Positions 1 to 7,703 of a stretch of 64,000 nt of DNA are shown here, one piece after another. Position 1 is the first letter of the stretch, and each line of letters begins with the position of its first letter. This stretch comes from Candidatus Shapirobacteria bacterium (GTDB taxonomy: Bacteria; Patescibacteria; Microgenomatia; UBA12405): positions 671,492 through 735,491 of the forward strand of contig JAQWEN010000001.1 in assembly GCA_028704885.1 (NCBI GenBank). The letters are read 5' to 3'. Made by a program: the position numbers and the translations under genes. Below the pieces are notes generated by a model, which worked only from the letters and a program-made list of their open reading frames with translations, was not told where the DNA came from and searched no databases.

Positions 1-116
1 GTTTGAGTTTTACCAGTGCCGGCACCAGCAATAACCATAACTGGACCTTCAATGGTATTGACGGCCAGTTTTTGTTCGAGATTTAGTTTTTGGTATTCGT
101 TTTGGAAATTGGTCAC
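1..116 (-). CDS. UvrD/PcrA-type helicase, N-terminal fragment (cut by window edge)
   Basis: Reading leftwards from a GTG at 116 gives about 38 residues. They contain LNLEQKLAVNT and the Walker A motif GAGTGKT, the typical start of a superfamily 1 UvrD/Rep/PcrA DNA helicase. The frame runs off the left edge, so domain content and length cannot be judged. GTG is chosen because an in-frame stop lies a few codons upstream and the Q-motif plus Walker A follow at the usual distance. It is a different gene from the complete helicase at 5796-7697. What is seen is only the nucleotide-binding N-terminus; which SF1 helicase it is remains open. Confidence 0.75.
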   Translation of the reverse strand, partial: MTNFQNEYQKLNLEQKLAVNTIEGPVMVIAGAGTGKTQ

Positions 117-137
117 TAAGCTAGTTTATCAAAGAAA

Positions 138-180
138 AAGCCCCGAGGTTTGATAATGAATATCAAAAGCCTTGAGGCTT
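138..180 (-). terminator. Intrinsic terminator of the first small cassette
   Basis: On the minus strand the arms AAGCCTC and GGGGCTT (with a G-U pair) enclose a second inverted repeat, TTTGATA/TATCAAA. A T-rich tail (CTTTTTCTTTG) follows the stem. It sits just past the stop of the gene at 191-535. The same two-tier design, with the same outer arms, recurs at 657-715. Confidence 0.75.
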
Positions 181-190
181 AATCACAGTA

Positions 191-535
191 CTAAAAATCA
201 ACCAAATCAGGTGGAAGTTCAACTATAATCAATTCTGCTTTAGAATCTTTTTTAATTTTAATATTGAACCCCCTCATCACGCTGATAATGTTCCATTCTG
301 TAGTAAACGGAAGATTGGTAATGTTATTTAATTTCAAAATATCCTTGAAGCGGTAGATCATTTGATTATCCTTCTTGAGGCAATGGAGACAACCATTACA
401 AATATCTTGGATAATAAAAAGAGAGATTTTCTGTTCAGTCATTATTAGAGAAACGACATTACTGTGACGTTCGACTTCGTCGTTGATTTTGCCTTGGAAA
501 AAATTATTGATGAAAGAATTAAAGTCATAAGACAT
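191..535 (-). CDS. Small unknown protein, cassette 1
   Basis: A 114-residue protein of no family I recognise. It is mixed charged and hydrophobic, with no signal peptide or membrane segment, so probably cytoplasmic. A CNGCLHC cluster near residues 47-53 could bind metal, but that is speculative. The start has an AGGGGG Shine-Dalgarno-like run about 9 bases upstream. The gene has its own promoter (626-653), a leader hairpin (594-617) and a terminator (138-180). The next gene upstream, 752-1108, has the same regulatory parts, a similar length and a loosely similar N-terminus (F-[IV]-N then K-x-N-[DE]-E), so I infer the two are diverged paralogues. Function unknown. Confidence 0.75.
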   Translation of the reverse strand: MSYDFNSFINNFFQGKINDEVERHSNVVSLIMTEQKISLFIIQDICNGCLHCLKKDNQMIYRFKDILKLNNITNLPFTTEWNIISVMRGFNIKIKKDSKAELIIVELPPDLVDF

Positions 536-593
536 GATGAAGGACCCCCTCTTATTTAATTTGGATATAGCTGTGATTTAAAAGAACTTTACC

Positions 594-617
594 GTTACAA
601 ACAAGATGTTTTTTAAC
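594..617 (-). promoter_or_regulatory. Leader hairpin, cassette 1
   Basis: An inverted repeat lies in the 5' untranslated region between the promoter and the gene at 191-535. The arms GTTACAAACA and TGTTTTTTAAC pair with minor mismatches around an AGA loop. An equivalent hairpin with GC-containing arms lies at 1166-1189 in cassette 2. Confidence 0.6.
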
Positions 618-625
618 GTGGGTGG

Positions 626-653
626 ATTTTACCTAATTTTAGGGAAAAGTCAA
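626..653 (-). promoter_or_regulatory. Promoter of cassette 1 with palindromic spacer
   Basis: The minus strand reads TTGACT, a 16-base spacer, then TAAAAT, a good sigma70-type pair. The spacer holds the near-palindrome CCTAAAATTAGG just upstream of the -10, which could be an operator. The same layout and almost the same bases occur at 1198-1225. The predicted leader is about 80 bases. Confidence 0.75.
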
Positions 654-656
654 TAA

Positions 657-715
657 AAAGCCCCGAAAAAAGAAAAATGATAATAAATTATCATTAATCC
701 TCTTTTGAGGCTTTA
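657..715 (-). terminator. Intrinsic terminator of the second small cassette
   Basis: On the minus strand AAAGCCTC pairs with GGGGCTTT, with inner arms AAAAGA/TCTTTT and ATGATAA/TTATCAT. A TTTTTATTG tail follows. It ends four bases before the -35 box of cassette 1, so the two cassettes abut exactly. Confidence 0.75.
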
Positions 716-751
716 ATTACATCGCTGCTGACGATTTAGGTGTTCAAGTTG

Positions 752-1108
752 TTATTGAGGGTATTTAATTTTGATAGTATGGGTATAGGATTCAAGTAGA
801 GTTGAGACATAACTTTTTTCGGCTATGATATTAAAAACTTTCAAATCATCACAAGCATGGCTGGCTTGAAGTGAAAATCTATCCGTATTATCAATATTAA
901 TAGCTTTAAAAAGGTTTTTGTCAAACTTAAATTGAATATGTTCGGCATCGATTTTTTTGCCAAAATTAAGACCATTTTCAATTTCATTAACAATGAAAGA
1001 GACAATGGCTTTGATGGCTTCAAAATCAGAGAACTCGTTATTAAATTTTGATTCGAGTTCGTTTTTCTTGTTAGTGTAGTATTTATTGACAAAATCTTTC
1101 ATTTCCAT
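752..1108 (-). CDS. Small unknown protein, cassette 2
   Basis: A 118-residue, charged, probably soluble protein that I do not recognise. The start has a clear Shine-Dalgarno (GGAGG, nine bases upstream). A second ATG lies two codons downstream. It is the tandem partner of 191-535: same strand, similar size, N-terminus of the same type, and matching promoter, leader hairpin and two-tier terminator. There is no membrane segment and no recognisable catalytic motif. A toxin-antitoxin pair is unlikely because each gene is a separate transcription unit. Homology between the two proteins is my inference from short matches and should be treated as tentative. Confidence 0.75.
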   Translation of the reverse strand: MEMKDFVNKYYTNKKNELESKFNNEFSDFEAIKAIVSFIVNEIENGLNFGKKIDAEHIQFKFDKNLFKAINIDNTDRFSLQASHACDDLKVFNIIAEKSYVSTLLESYTHTIKIKYPQ

Positions 1109-1165
1109 TTATTATTTCCTCCAATATTGGGAATGTCAGCAGCGATGTAAAGGTGCTTTTTTTAT

Positions 1166-1189
1166 GTTACAAAACGCGACGTTTTGAAC
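1166..1189 (-). promoter_or_regulatory. Leader hairpin, cassette 2
   Basis: The arms GTTACAAAACG and CGTTTTGAAC flank a CGA loop in the leader of the gene at 752-1108. The position relative to the promoter matches 594-617. Only part of the arm sequence is kept between the two copies, while the pairing is kept, which suggests the structure matters. Confidence 0.6.
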
Positions 1190-1197
1190 ATGGGTAT

Positions 1198-1225
1198 ATT
1201 TTACCTAATTATAGGTGAAAGTCAA
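1198..1225 (-). promoter_or_regulatory. Promoter of cassette 2 with palindromic spacer
   Basis: TTGACT, a 16-base spacer and TAAAAT on the minus strand. The spacer contains the near-palindrome CCTATAATTAGG. Boxes, spacing and palindrome match the promoter at 626-653. Confidence 0.75.
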
Positions 1226-1254
1226 GAAATGATAAATTGTCGAAATAATTTTTT

Positions 1255-1407
1255 TTAAAGAAACTTAAATAAAAAGGCAAAGGCGATAATAGAACTGGCA
1301 AGTAAAATTACAAGAAAATTTGGATTTTCGGTGAAACATTTGTGATTTTTGCAGCAAACAGATTTTTTAGAAACTATTTTTTTTGGAGCAGATTTTTTCT
1401 TGGTCAT
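1255..1407 (-). CDS. Tiny Lys-rich membrane protein (50 aa)
   Basis: A 50-residue frame from ATG at 1407, too short for ordinary gene calling. It opens with a lysine-rich stretch (MTKKKSAPKK), then a cysteine/histidine cluster (CCKNHKC, residues 18-24), then one strong hydrophobic helix (about residues 30-49). This order predicts a single-pass protein with a cytoplasmic basic tail. It follows gatB by 30 bases on the same strand, so it may be co-transcribed. No clear Shine-Dalgarno precedes it. The ordered composition argues against a chance frame, but conservation has not been tested. Confidence 0.55.
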   Translation of the reverse strand: MTKKKSAPKKIVSKKSVCCKNHKCFTENPNFLVILLASSIIAFAFLFKFL

Positions 1408-1437
1408 ATTAATTAATACTAGCAGATTTTAGAAAAA

Positions 1438-2886
1438 TTAATTTAATAATTTTTCTAAAATTTCTTTGGCGAGTTTGGGATTGGCGGAACCTTTGGAGGC
1501 TTGCATTAATTTGCCAATTAAAAAGCCAATAGAAGCGGGATTTTTGAGATAGTCGGAAACTGCTTTTGAATTAGCGGCGATGACTTCTTTAGCTAATTTT
1601 TCAATTTCACCAGAATCGGAAACTTGAATTAATCCACTATTTTTGGCAATAACAACGGGATCTTGGCCAATATGATAACTTTCAATAATCACCTGCTTGG
1701 CCACGGTGGCAGAAATTTCGGATTTAGTAACTGAGTCAAAAAGATTTTTGAAATATTCAGGATTAATTTTATTAATATCTAAACTTTCTTGAGATTCATT
1801 TAGATAAGTTTTGATGGCACCTAAAAATAAATTAGCGGTAAATTTAGCCATTTCTGGAGTAGGATTTTGACCGATGGCTTTTTCAAATATTTGAGAAAAA
1901 TTAATATCGGAAACTAACAAATTGGCATCGTAATCATTTAATCCAAAATCTTTTTGATATCGAGAAAATTTTTGGTCTGGTAATTCAGGAATAGATTTTC
2001 TGATCGCTTCAATTTCGGCTTTAGTAAATTCAATATGAGGAATATCGGGTTCGGGAAAATAGCGATAATCGGAGGAGCCTTCTTTTTCGCGTTGTAAAAA
2101 GGTTTGATTCTTGTCAGCATCCCAACCAAAAGTATTTTTGTTGTTTTTTGATTTGACTTCACCAGTTTGTTTAAAAGCTTCAGTTTGACGTTTGATTTCA
2201 AAATCAATGGCGGTTTGGACGCCAGTTAATGAAGCCACATTTTTAATTTCGACTAGTGGAGTATAAAAAACCTGATCGTTGTCTTCGATTTTTAAATTGA
2301 CAGTTGGCTCACAACGCATACTGCCTTTTTCAATATCAGCATCAGAAATGCCTATATATCGGATAATTTGCTGCATTTTAAGTAAATAATCTTTGGCCAT
2401 TTGAGCTGAAGTGATGTCTGGCTCAGAAACAATTTCGACAAGGGGAACGCCACAGCGGTTGTAATCGATTAGAGTTAATTCTTGACCATTGTCTTTGATA
2501 TGAACCGATTTGCCGGTGTCCTCTTCCATATGGGCGCGATTAATTCGGACTTCTTGATCGCCGATTTTGATTTTGCCATTAATGACAAATGGTTTTTCGT
2601 ATTGAGTAAGCTGATAACCTTTGGCTAAATCGGGATAAAAATAATTTTTTCTTTCAAAAAAACTGGATTCATTGGGAGTACAGCCAAGAGCAAGACCTAA
2701 TTTAATACACCATTCACAAGCAGTTTTATTTGGCACTGGCAGAGCACCTGGAAGACCCAAACAAGTTGGACAAGTGTGAGTATTTGGATCAACATGAAAA
2801 TGTTCGGCTGAACAAGAACAAAACATTTTTGATTTAGTGTTTAATTCGACGTGAACTTCGAGACCGATAATAGGAGTTATTTTCAT
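1438..2886 (-). CDS. gatB: Asp-tRNA(Asn)/Glu-tRNA(Gln) amidotransferase subunit B
   Basis: Subunit of the GatCAB complex, which amidates mischarged Glu-tRNA(Gln) and Asp-tRNA(Asn). The 482-residue product has the family N-terminus (IIGLEVHVELNTKSKMFCSC), the zinc-site cysteines (CSC and CPTC, residues 23-42), the MEEDTGKS region and a C-terminal GatB/YqeY tail ending AKEILEKLL. Full length for the family. It lies downstream of gatC and gatA on the same strand, separated from gatA by a palindromic element (2891-2932). On the minus strand that element supplies a GGAGG seven bases before the ATG, so it seems to act as the ribosome-binding site. Confidence 0.97.
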   Translation of the reverse strand: MKITPIIGLEVHVELNTKSKMFCSCSAEHFHVDPNTHTCPTCLGLPGALPVPNKTACEWCIKLGLALGCTPNESSFFERKNYFYPDLAKGYQLTQYEKPFVINGKIKIGDQEVRINRAHMEEDTGKSVHIKDNGQELTLIDYNRCGVPLVEIVSEPDITSAQMAKDYLLKMQQIIRYIGISDADIEKGSMRCEPTVNLKIEDNDQVFYTPLVEIKNVASLTGVQTAIDFEIKRQTEAFKQTGEVKSKNNKNTFGWDADKNQTFLQREKEGSSDYRYFPEPDIPHIEFTKAEIEAIRKSIPELPDQKFSRYQKDFGLNDYDANLLVSDINFSQIFEKAIGQNPTPEMAKFTANLFLGAIKTYLNESQESLDINKINPEYFKNLFDSVTKSEISATVAKQVIIESYHIGQDPVVIAKNSGLIQVSDSGEIEKLAKEVIAANSKAVSDYLKNPASIGFLIGKLMQASKGSANPKLAKEILEKLLN

Positions 2887-2890
2887 AGAA

Positions 2891-2932
2891 ACCCCTCCGC
2901 CCTGCGGGCACTTCCCCTTGATGAAAGGGAGG
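2891..2932. repeat. Double-hairpin palindromic element, copy A
   Basis: Reads ACCCCTCC, then a GCCCTGCGGGC hairpin, then CTTCCCCTTGATGAAAGGGAG as a second hairpin. The plan matches copies at 9363-9406, 23068-23114 and 23374-23419. It fills the gatA-gatB gap. Confidence 0.7.
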
Positions 2933-2964
2933 AATTAATTTTTTTTAAAATATTTTTTTTCATT

Positions 2965-4428
2965 TTATATTTTTGGGGTTTGAAGATGATAATCGGTAAA
3001 TTGCTGATATTGATTAGCAATCGAAAGAATCTTTGATTCTTCAAAGAAATTTCCGATTAATTGAAAACCAATGGGAAGATTTTCTTGATTAAAACCACAA
3101 GGAAGAGCAACTGAGGGAACCCCGGCAACATTGATACAAACAGTAAAAGCATCAACCAAATACATTTGAAGCGGATCATTGGCTTTGGCACCAATATCCC
3201 AAGCAACGGTCGGAGAAACAGGAGCCAAAATAACATCGACTTCTTTTAGGGCATTAGTAAATTCATTTTTAATAAGAGTGCGGACTTTTGAAGCTTTGGT
3301 GTAATAGGCATCATAATAGCCAGAAGATAGGGCATATGTACCAATTAAAATTCGACGTTTGACTTCGGCTTCCATATATTGACCACGAGTATTCATATAA
3401 TAAGAAGTGATGTCAGGATTATTATCGGTGTTGCGACCAAAACGAATACCATCATAACGAGCCATGTTAGCGGAAATTTCGGAAGGAACCAAAATATAAT
3501 AAACAGCAATACCAAGATTGGTGTTGGGCAAGGAAATATCGACCAAAATGGCACCTTTGCTTTGAAAAAGTTTGGCGGCGGCCATGACTTTTTCTTTAAC
3601 TTCGGTATTAATCGGATCAATAAAATATTCTTTTGGTAAGCCAATTTTTAGGCCTTTTAAATCAACATTATTTAAAATTTCTGAATAATCTGGGACTGGA
3701 TTATCAATGGTGGTGGCATCTTTTGGATCAACTCCGGCAGTAATTTTAGTAAGTAAAGCTAAATCGGCGACATTTTTGGCGAAAACACCAGGACAATCGA
3801 AAGATGAAGCCATGGCGGTGATACCGTAACGAGAATTTAATCCGTAAGTTGGTTTTAAACCACTGATATTGCATAATGAAGCCGGTAAACGAATGGAACC
3901 ACCAGTGTCAGTACCGAGGGCAAATTGACAAAGATCGGCCGCTACAGCGGCAGCAGAACCACCAGAAGAACCACCGGGTACCTTAGATAAATTCCAGGGA
4001 TTTTTGGTGGTGAAAAAACCAGAATTTTCAGTTGAACCACCGAAAGCAAAAGGATCAGTATTGGTTTTGCCAATAATTATGGCATCTTCGTCAATCAATT
4101 TTTGATAAATAGTAGAAGAATATTGAGGAAGGTAATCTTTTAGAACCTGAGAACTGGCAGTAGTTTGAATATCTTTGGTAAGAAAAATATCTTTAACAGC
4201 CATGACAGCACCGGCTAACTTACCAACTGATTCCCCCTTTTTAATTTTTGAATCTATAATTTCTGCCTGTTTTAAGGCTTCTTTTTCAGTAATTGTAATA
4301 AAGGCTTTGATCTGAGGATCGATTTTTTTTATTCTTTGCAAATAAAATTTAACAATATCGACGGCAGAAATTTGCTTTGAAAAAAGCAATTCTTGAATTT
4401 GAGAAATAGTTAAACTTTTTAAATCCAT
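2965..4428 (-). CDS. gatA: Asp-tRNA(Asn)/Glu-tRNA(Gln) amidotransferase subunit A
   Basis: Amidase-signature glutaminase subunit of GatCAB; it releases ammonia from glutamine for tRNA-dependent transamidation by GatB. The 487-residue product has the catalytic lysine region (AVKDIF), the GGSSGGSAAAVAA serine loop and the GTDTGGSIRLPA segment of the Ser-cisSer-Lys triad. I start at ATG 4428 (MDLKSLTISQIQELL) rather than the longer frame to 4530, because the extra residues overlap gatC and do not belong to the family. That leaves one base between the gatC stop and the gatA start, as expected for translational coupling. Confidence 0.96.
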   Translation of the reverse strand: MDLKSLTISQIQELLFSKQISAVDIVKFYLQRIKKIDPQIKAFITITEKEALKQAEIIDSKIKKGESVGKLAGAVMAVKDIFLTKDIQTTASSQVLKDYLPQYSSTIYQKLIDEDAIIIGKTNTDPFAFGGSTENSGFFTTKNPWNLSKVPGGSSGGSAAAVAADLCQFALGTDTGGSIRLPASLCNISGLKPTYGLNSRYGITAMASSFDCPGVFAKNVADLALLTKITAGVDPKDATTIDNPVPDYSEILNNVDLKGLKIGLPKEYFIDPINTEVKEKVMAAAKLFQSKGAILVDISLPNTNLGIAVYYILVPSEISANMARYDGIRFGRNTDNNPDITSYYMNTRGQYMEAEVKRRILIGTYALSSGYYDAYYTKASKVRTLIKNEFTNALKEVDVILAPVSPTVAWDIGAKANDPLQMYLVDAFTVCINVAGVPSVALPCGFNQENLPIGFQLIGNFFEESKILSIANQYQQFTDYHLQTPKI

Positions 4429-4429
4429 A

Positions 4430-4729
4430 TTATTTTCGAATAGTCCCAGGAACAACAAAATAACCGTCTTGAGTTTTTGGAGCGGTGGAAAGAGCTGTTT
4501 TTTGATCAAAAGATTCGACAACCTCATCATTTCTTAAGACATTTTTTTGGTCGTTAACGCGATAAGTAGGCTCAATATTATCAACATTGGCCTGATTTAA
4601 AACATCGAGATATTCTAAAACAGACTCGAGTTGAGGCAAAAAGGTGGTTTTTTCGGATTCGGATAAGTTGATGCGGGCTAATTTGGCAATATGTTCCAAA
4701 TCGGCCATAGAAATCTTTGGTTCAGACAT
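4430..4729 (-). CDS. gatC: Asp-tRNA(Asn)/Glu-tRNA(Gln) amidotransferase subunit C
   Basis: Small linker subunit that wraps around GatA and GatB. The 99-residue protein shows ISMADLEHIAKLARINLSESE at its N-terminus and NVDNIEPTYRVND in the middle, both typical of GatC. It is the first gene of a gatC-gatA-gatB order. A TAAAAT box lies five bases upstream of the ATG (4735-4740), which suggests a leaderless transcript starting here. Confidence 0.95.
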   Translation of the reverse strand: MSEPKISMADLEHIAKLARINLSESEKTTFLPQLESVLEYLDVLNQANVDNIEPTYRVNDQKNVLRNDEVVESFDQKTALSTAPKTQDGYFVVPGTIRK

Positions 4730-4742
4730 AATGTATTTTACC

Positions 4743-5786
4743 TTATTTTCTTAAAATTGAAGCTTTGAGACGAAGAATTTTCCAGCGGATTTTATCAACA
4801 GAATTGTAGGCTTGGTATAAAAGTGGATTGATGACTAAATCATAGGTGCCGACATACTCGACTAACTGACCACCATAACCTTGTTTAAAACGATGGAAAC
4901 CGTAACCATTTTCCCCTTCTTTGGCATGAGGGCCAAGGCAACCCCACATATCAAAAGTGGTACATTTTAATTTTTGACCAAGTTTTATTACTTCCCACAT
5001 TAAAAGAGTTGGAGCCATGACTTGACGATTAATATCGAGAGAGGCACCATAAGGATAAAATAATTTATCTTTAATATTAAAAATCATAAAAGCGGAAAGA
5101 ACTTGGTTTTGATAAGAAGACAACATAATGTGAATCATGCCGGTATCTTTTAGTTTTTTCCATAAATCACGATGATATTTTTCACTGTGAAGATAAAATC
5201 CTTGGCGTTTGGTGGTATCAAAAAGTAACTCTAAATAAATTTCAAAACCTTTATCGTCGGTTTGTTCTTTAACTTCGACACCATAACGATTGGCAACCCG
5301 AATGTTGTAACGAGTTTTAGGATGCATTGATTCTAAAAGCTGGTCTTCGGTTTTATTTAAATCAACTAAATAAGTAAAAGGATAAAAGGCAACCTTGGGG
5401 GATTTTTTAAGATGATTAAACTGTGGCTTTGGATTTAAATTAGTTTCATTACCAAAACTATCAATATTTTTATGAATTATATTGGGTTCGAATTTGACAA
5501 AAATAGCATTTTCTTTTTTGGCAATTTCGGTGATTTTTTCAATCATAAAATCATCAATATTTGGACCCCGAAGTGAAGTACCAATGGAAAATTTGGTTTT
5601 AGGAATTTTATGAAAACTGACAGAATAGGCAGAAATCATTTTATCGTTATCATCGAAAACACCAAAACGATAAACAGTGTGGCCTTGAGTTATTTGAAAA
5701 TCGCCCCAATCCCAAGTCTGAACTGGATGAACAATTAATGAGTCATATTTTTCTTTATCTTTATCGGTAAGAATTCGGGTAATCAT
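4743..5786 (-). CDS. FemAB-family peptidoglycan bridge transferase
   Basis: Members of this family add amino acids from aminoacyl-tRNA to the peptide stem of lipid II or peptidoglycan. The 347-residue protein has the two GNAT-like halves of FemX/FemAB: a first half ending near FYPFTYLVDLNKTEDQLLESM, the segment MHPKTRYNIRVANRYGVEV, and a second half with FDMWGCLGP and GFHRFKQGYGGQLVEYVGTYD, the usual FemAB C-terminal signature. It is short for the family because the coiled-coil arm is lacking, as in FemX. It sits ten bases upstream of the gatC start region and right after the helicase gene. The amino acid it adds cannot be told from sequence. Confidence 0.88.
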   Translation of the reverse strand: MITRILTDKDKEKYDSLIVHPVQTWDWGDFQITQGHTVYRFGVFDDNDKMISAYSVSFHKIPKTKFSIGTSLRGPNIDDFMIEKITEIAKKENAIFVKFEPNIIHKNIDSFGNETNLNPKPQFNHLKKSPKVAFYPFTYLVDLNKTEDQLLESMHPKTRYNIRVANRYGVEVKEQTDDKGFEIYLELLFDTTKRQGFYLHSEKYHRDLWKKLKDTGMIHIMLSSYQNQVLSAFMIFNIKDKLFYPYGASLDINRQVMAPTLLMWEVIKLGQKLKCTTFDMWGCLGPHAKEGENGYGFHRFKQGYGGQLVEYVGTYDLVINPLLYQAYNSVDKIRWKILRLKASILRK

Positions 5787-5795
5787 AATAGTAGT

Positions 5796-7697
5796 TTAGT
5801 ATATATCAGGATCGTAGATGAGATCATCGTCATTTTTGGAATTTTTTCCATGACGATAATCGTGAATAATTTCTAAACTTTCTTCAAATTCAACTAATTC
5901 TGGTGGAATATCAGCTAAAAATCGACTTGGTTCATTTAAACTGCTTTTGCCAAAAAATAAACGACGAGTGGCATAGGAAATATAAAGATAATCTTTGGCG
6001 CGAGTAATGCCAACATAACAAAGACGACGTTCTTCTTCTATTTCTGATTCATTAATTAAACACCTAGAATGAGGCAAAATTCCCTCTTCAAAACCAACCA
6101 TAAAAACAACTTCAAATTCCAAACCTTTAGCACTGTGGAGGGTCATTAATTTTACACCGTCTCTGTTTTCTTTTTTCTTATTTTTTTCCTGGAGGGAATA
6201 TTCTTGTTGAACTAAAGTAATGTTTTCCAAAAATCCAATAAGACTAGGATGAGCGGCGGCAACCGATTTTAATTCCTTAATGTTTTCAATTCTTTTTTGA
6301 TCCTCTTCATCTTTGGCATCAAATTTATCAAGATAGCCAGAATTAACAACTAATGATTCTAAAATTTGAAGAGAAGTGAGATTTTCTAAATCCATACTTT
6401 TAAGATGTTCAAGAAGAACGGCTTTTTTGCGTTTACCTAAAGCTTTTTCGATTCTTTCTTCAGAAATATGGTCAGAATCATTACTGGCAAAACGAAGCAT
6501 AGATAAAATATCTTTGATTTCGGCACGTTCATAAAAACGAATACCGCCCAATAAAACATAAGGAATACTAAGACGTAAAAAGGCTTCTTCGAGAACACGG
6601 GACTGAGCATTCATGCGGTAAAGAACGGCTATATTTCGAAGAGGAATTTTTAAATTGTCATTTATAAATTTAACTTTTTGAGCAATAAAATCAGCTTCGG
6701 CAACTTCTGATTCGGCTTCAAAAATTTTTATTTTATCTTCTGAAATTTTTTTGGTAAATAATTTTAAAATAGGATGAGAATTATTTTTGGAAATAACAGC
6801 ATTAGCAGCATCAAGAATAATTTGAGTAGAGCGATAATTTTCCTCAAGATTAATAACTTTAGTATTTTTAAAATCGGCGGTAAAACTGACAAGGTTTCGG
6901 TAATCAGCTCCGCGCCAGCCATAGATAGCTTGAGAGGCATCACCAACAACAGTGATTTGATTGTATTTTTTGGCGAGAAGTTTAGTGAGAAGATATTGGA
7001 TTTGGTTAGTATCCTGATATTCGTCAACCATAATAAATTTATATATTTCTTGGTATTTAGCCAAAACATCGGGATATCCTAATAATAATTCGGCGGTTTT
7101 AAAAAGAAGATCATTAAAATCGAGAGCATGAAATTCAAATAATTTTTTTTGATAAAGTGAATAAATTTTGACAGCATAATCTTGCCAAAAACCATGACTT
7201 TGGGCACTCATTTCTTTTGGAGTTTGAAAAGAATTTTTGGCGGCTTCGATAAAATATAAGACACTAGATGGTTTAAATTCTTTAGTAGTTAAACCTAATT
7301 CATGAAGAATATTCTTAATTAAATTCTCTTGATCATTGGTGTCATAGATAACAAATTTGGAAGGGATGCCAATATTGTGACCATCGACACGTAAAACCCG
7401 ACAACAAAAAGAATGGAAAGTCCCAGCAAAAAAGGAATTAGGTTGGAGATCTTTGATCGTAGATAGGAGTTTGTTAGTACGGGTTTTCATCTCTTCAGCG
7501 GCCTTGTTGGTAAAAGTGAGAAGTAAAATTTCTGATGGTTTAGCGATTTTTTGTTGAATAAAATAAGCAACCCGATGAGTTAGAACCCGAGTTTTACCAG
7601 AACCGGCACCGGCTAATAGAAGAAGCGGCGAGCCAACATGGGTGACGGCTTCTTTTTGAGGTGGATTTAATCCTTCTAAAATATCTTGCATGGACAA
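5796..7697 (-). CDS. UvrD/PcrA-type ATP-dependent DNA helicase
   Basis: A superfamily 1A 3'-5' helicase for repair and replication restart. All motifs are visible in the 633 residues: LNPPQKEAV (Q motif), GAGSGKT (Walker A, near residue 30), FTNKAAEEM (Ia), VDEYQDTN (Walker B), GDASQAIYGWRGAD (III), NYRST (IV), LMTLHSAKGLEFEVVF (V) and YVGITRAK (VI). It is shorter than typical PcrA/UvrD (about 720) and lacks most of the C-terminal tail used for RNA polymerase contact. It lies in a tight minus-strand run, seven bases from the DUF2298 gene and ten from the FemAB gene. Confidence 0.93.
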   Translation of the reverse strand: MSMQDILEGLNPPQKEAVTHVGSPLLLLAGAGSGKTRVLTHRVAYFIQQKIAKPSEILLLTFTNKAAEEMKTRTNKLLSTIKDLQPNSFFAGTFHSFCCRVLRVDGHNIGIPSKFVIYDTNDQENLIKNILHELGLTTKEFKPSSVLYFIEAAKNSFQTPKEMSAQSHGFWQDYAVKIYSLYQKKLFEFHALDFNDLLFKTAELLLGYPDVLAKYQEIYKFIMVDEYQDTNQIQYLLTKLLAKKYNQITVVGDASQAIYGWRGADYRNLVSFTADFKNTKVINLEENYRSTQIILDAANAVISKNNSHPILKLFTKKISEDKIKIFEAESEVAEADFIAQKVKFINDNLKIPLRNIAVLYRMNAQSRVLEEAFLRLSIPYVLLGGIRFYERAEIKDILSMLRFASNDSDHISEERIEKALGKRKKAVLLEHLKSMDLENLTSLQILESLVVNSGYLDKFDAKDEEDQKRIENIKELKSVAAAHPSLIGFLENITLVQQEYSLQEKNKKKENRDGVKLMTLHSAKGLEFEVVFMVGFEEGILPHSRCLINESEIEEERRLCYVGITRAKDYLYISYATRRLFFGKSSLNEPSRFLADIPPELVEFEESLEIIHDYRHGKNSKNDDDLIYDPDIY

Positions 7698-7703
7698 AAT
7701 TAA

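Noticed and set aside
191..1108. Toxin-antitoxin pair
   Set aside because: Each gene has its own promoter and terminator, sizes are equal and no toxin or antitoxin family is recognised.
2851..3036. Plus-strand frame of 61 codons over the gatA-gatB gap
   Set aside because: Consists of the repeat element and the antisense ends of two conserved genes.
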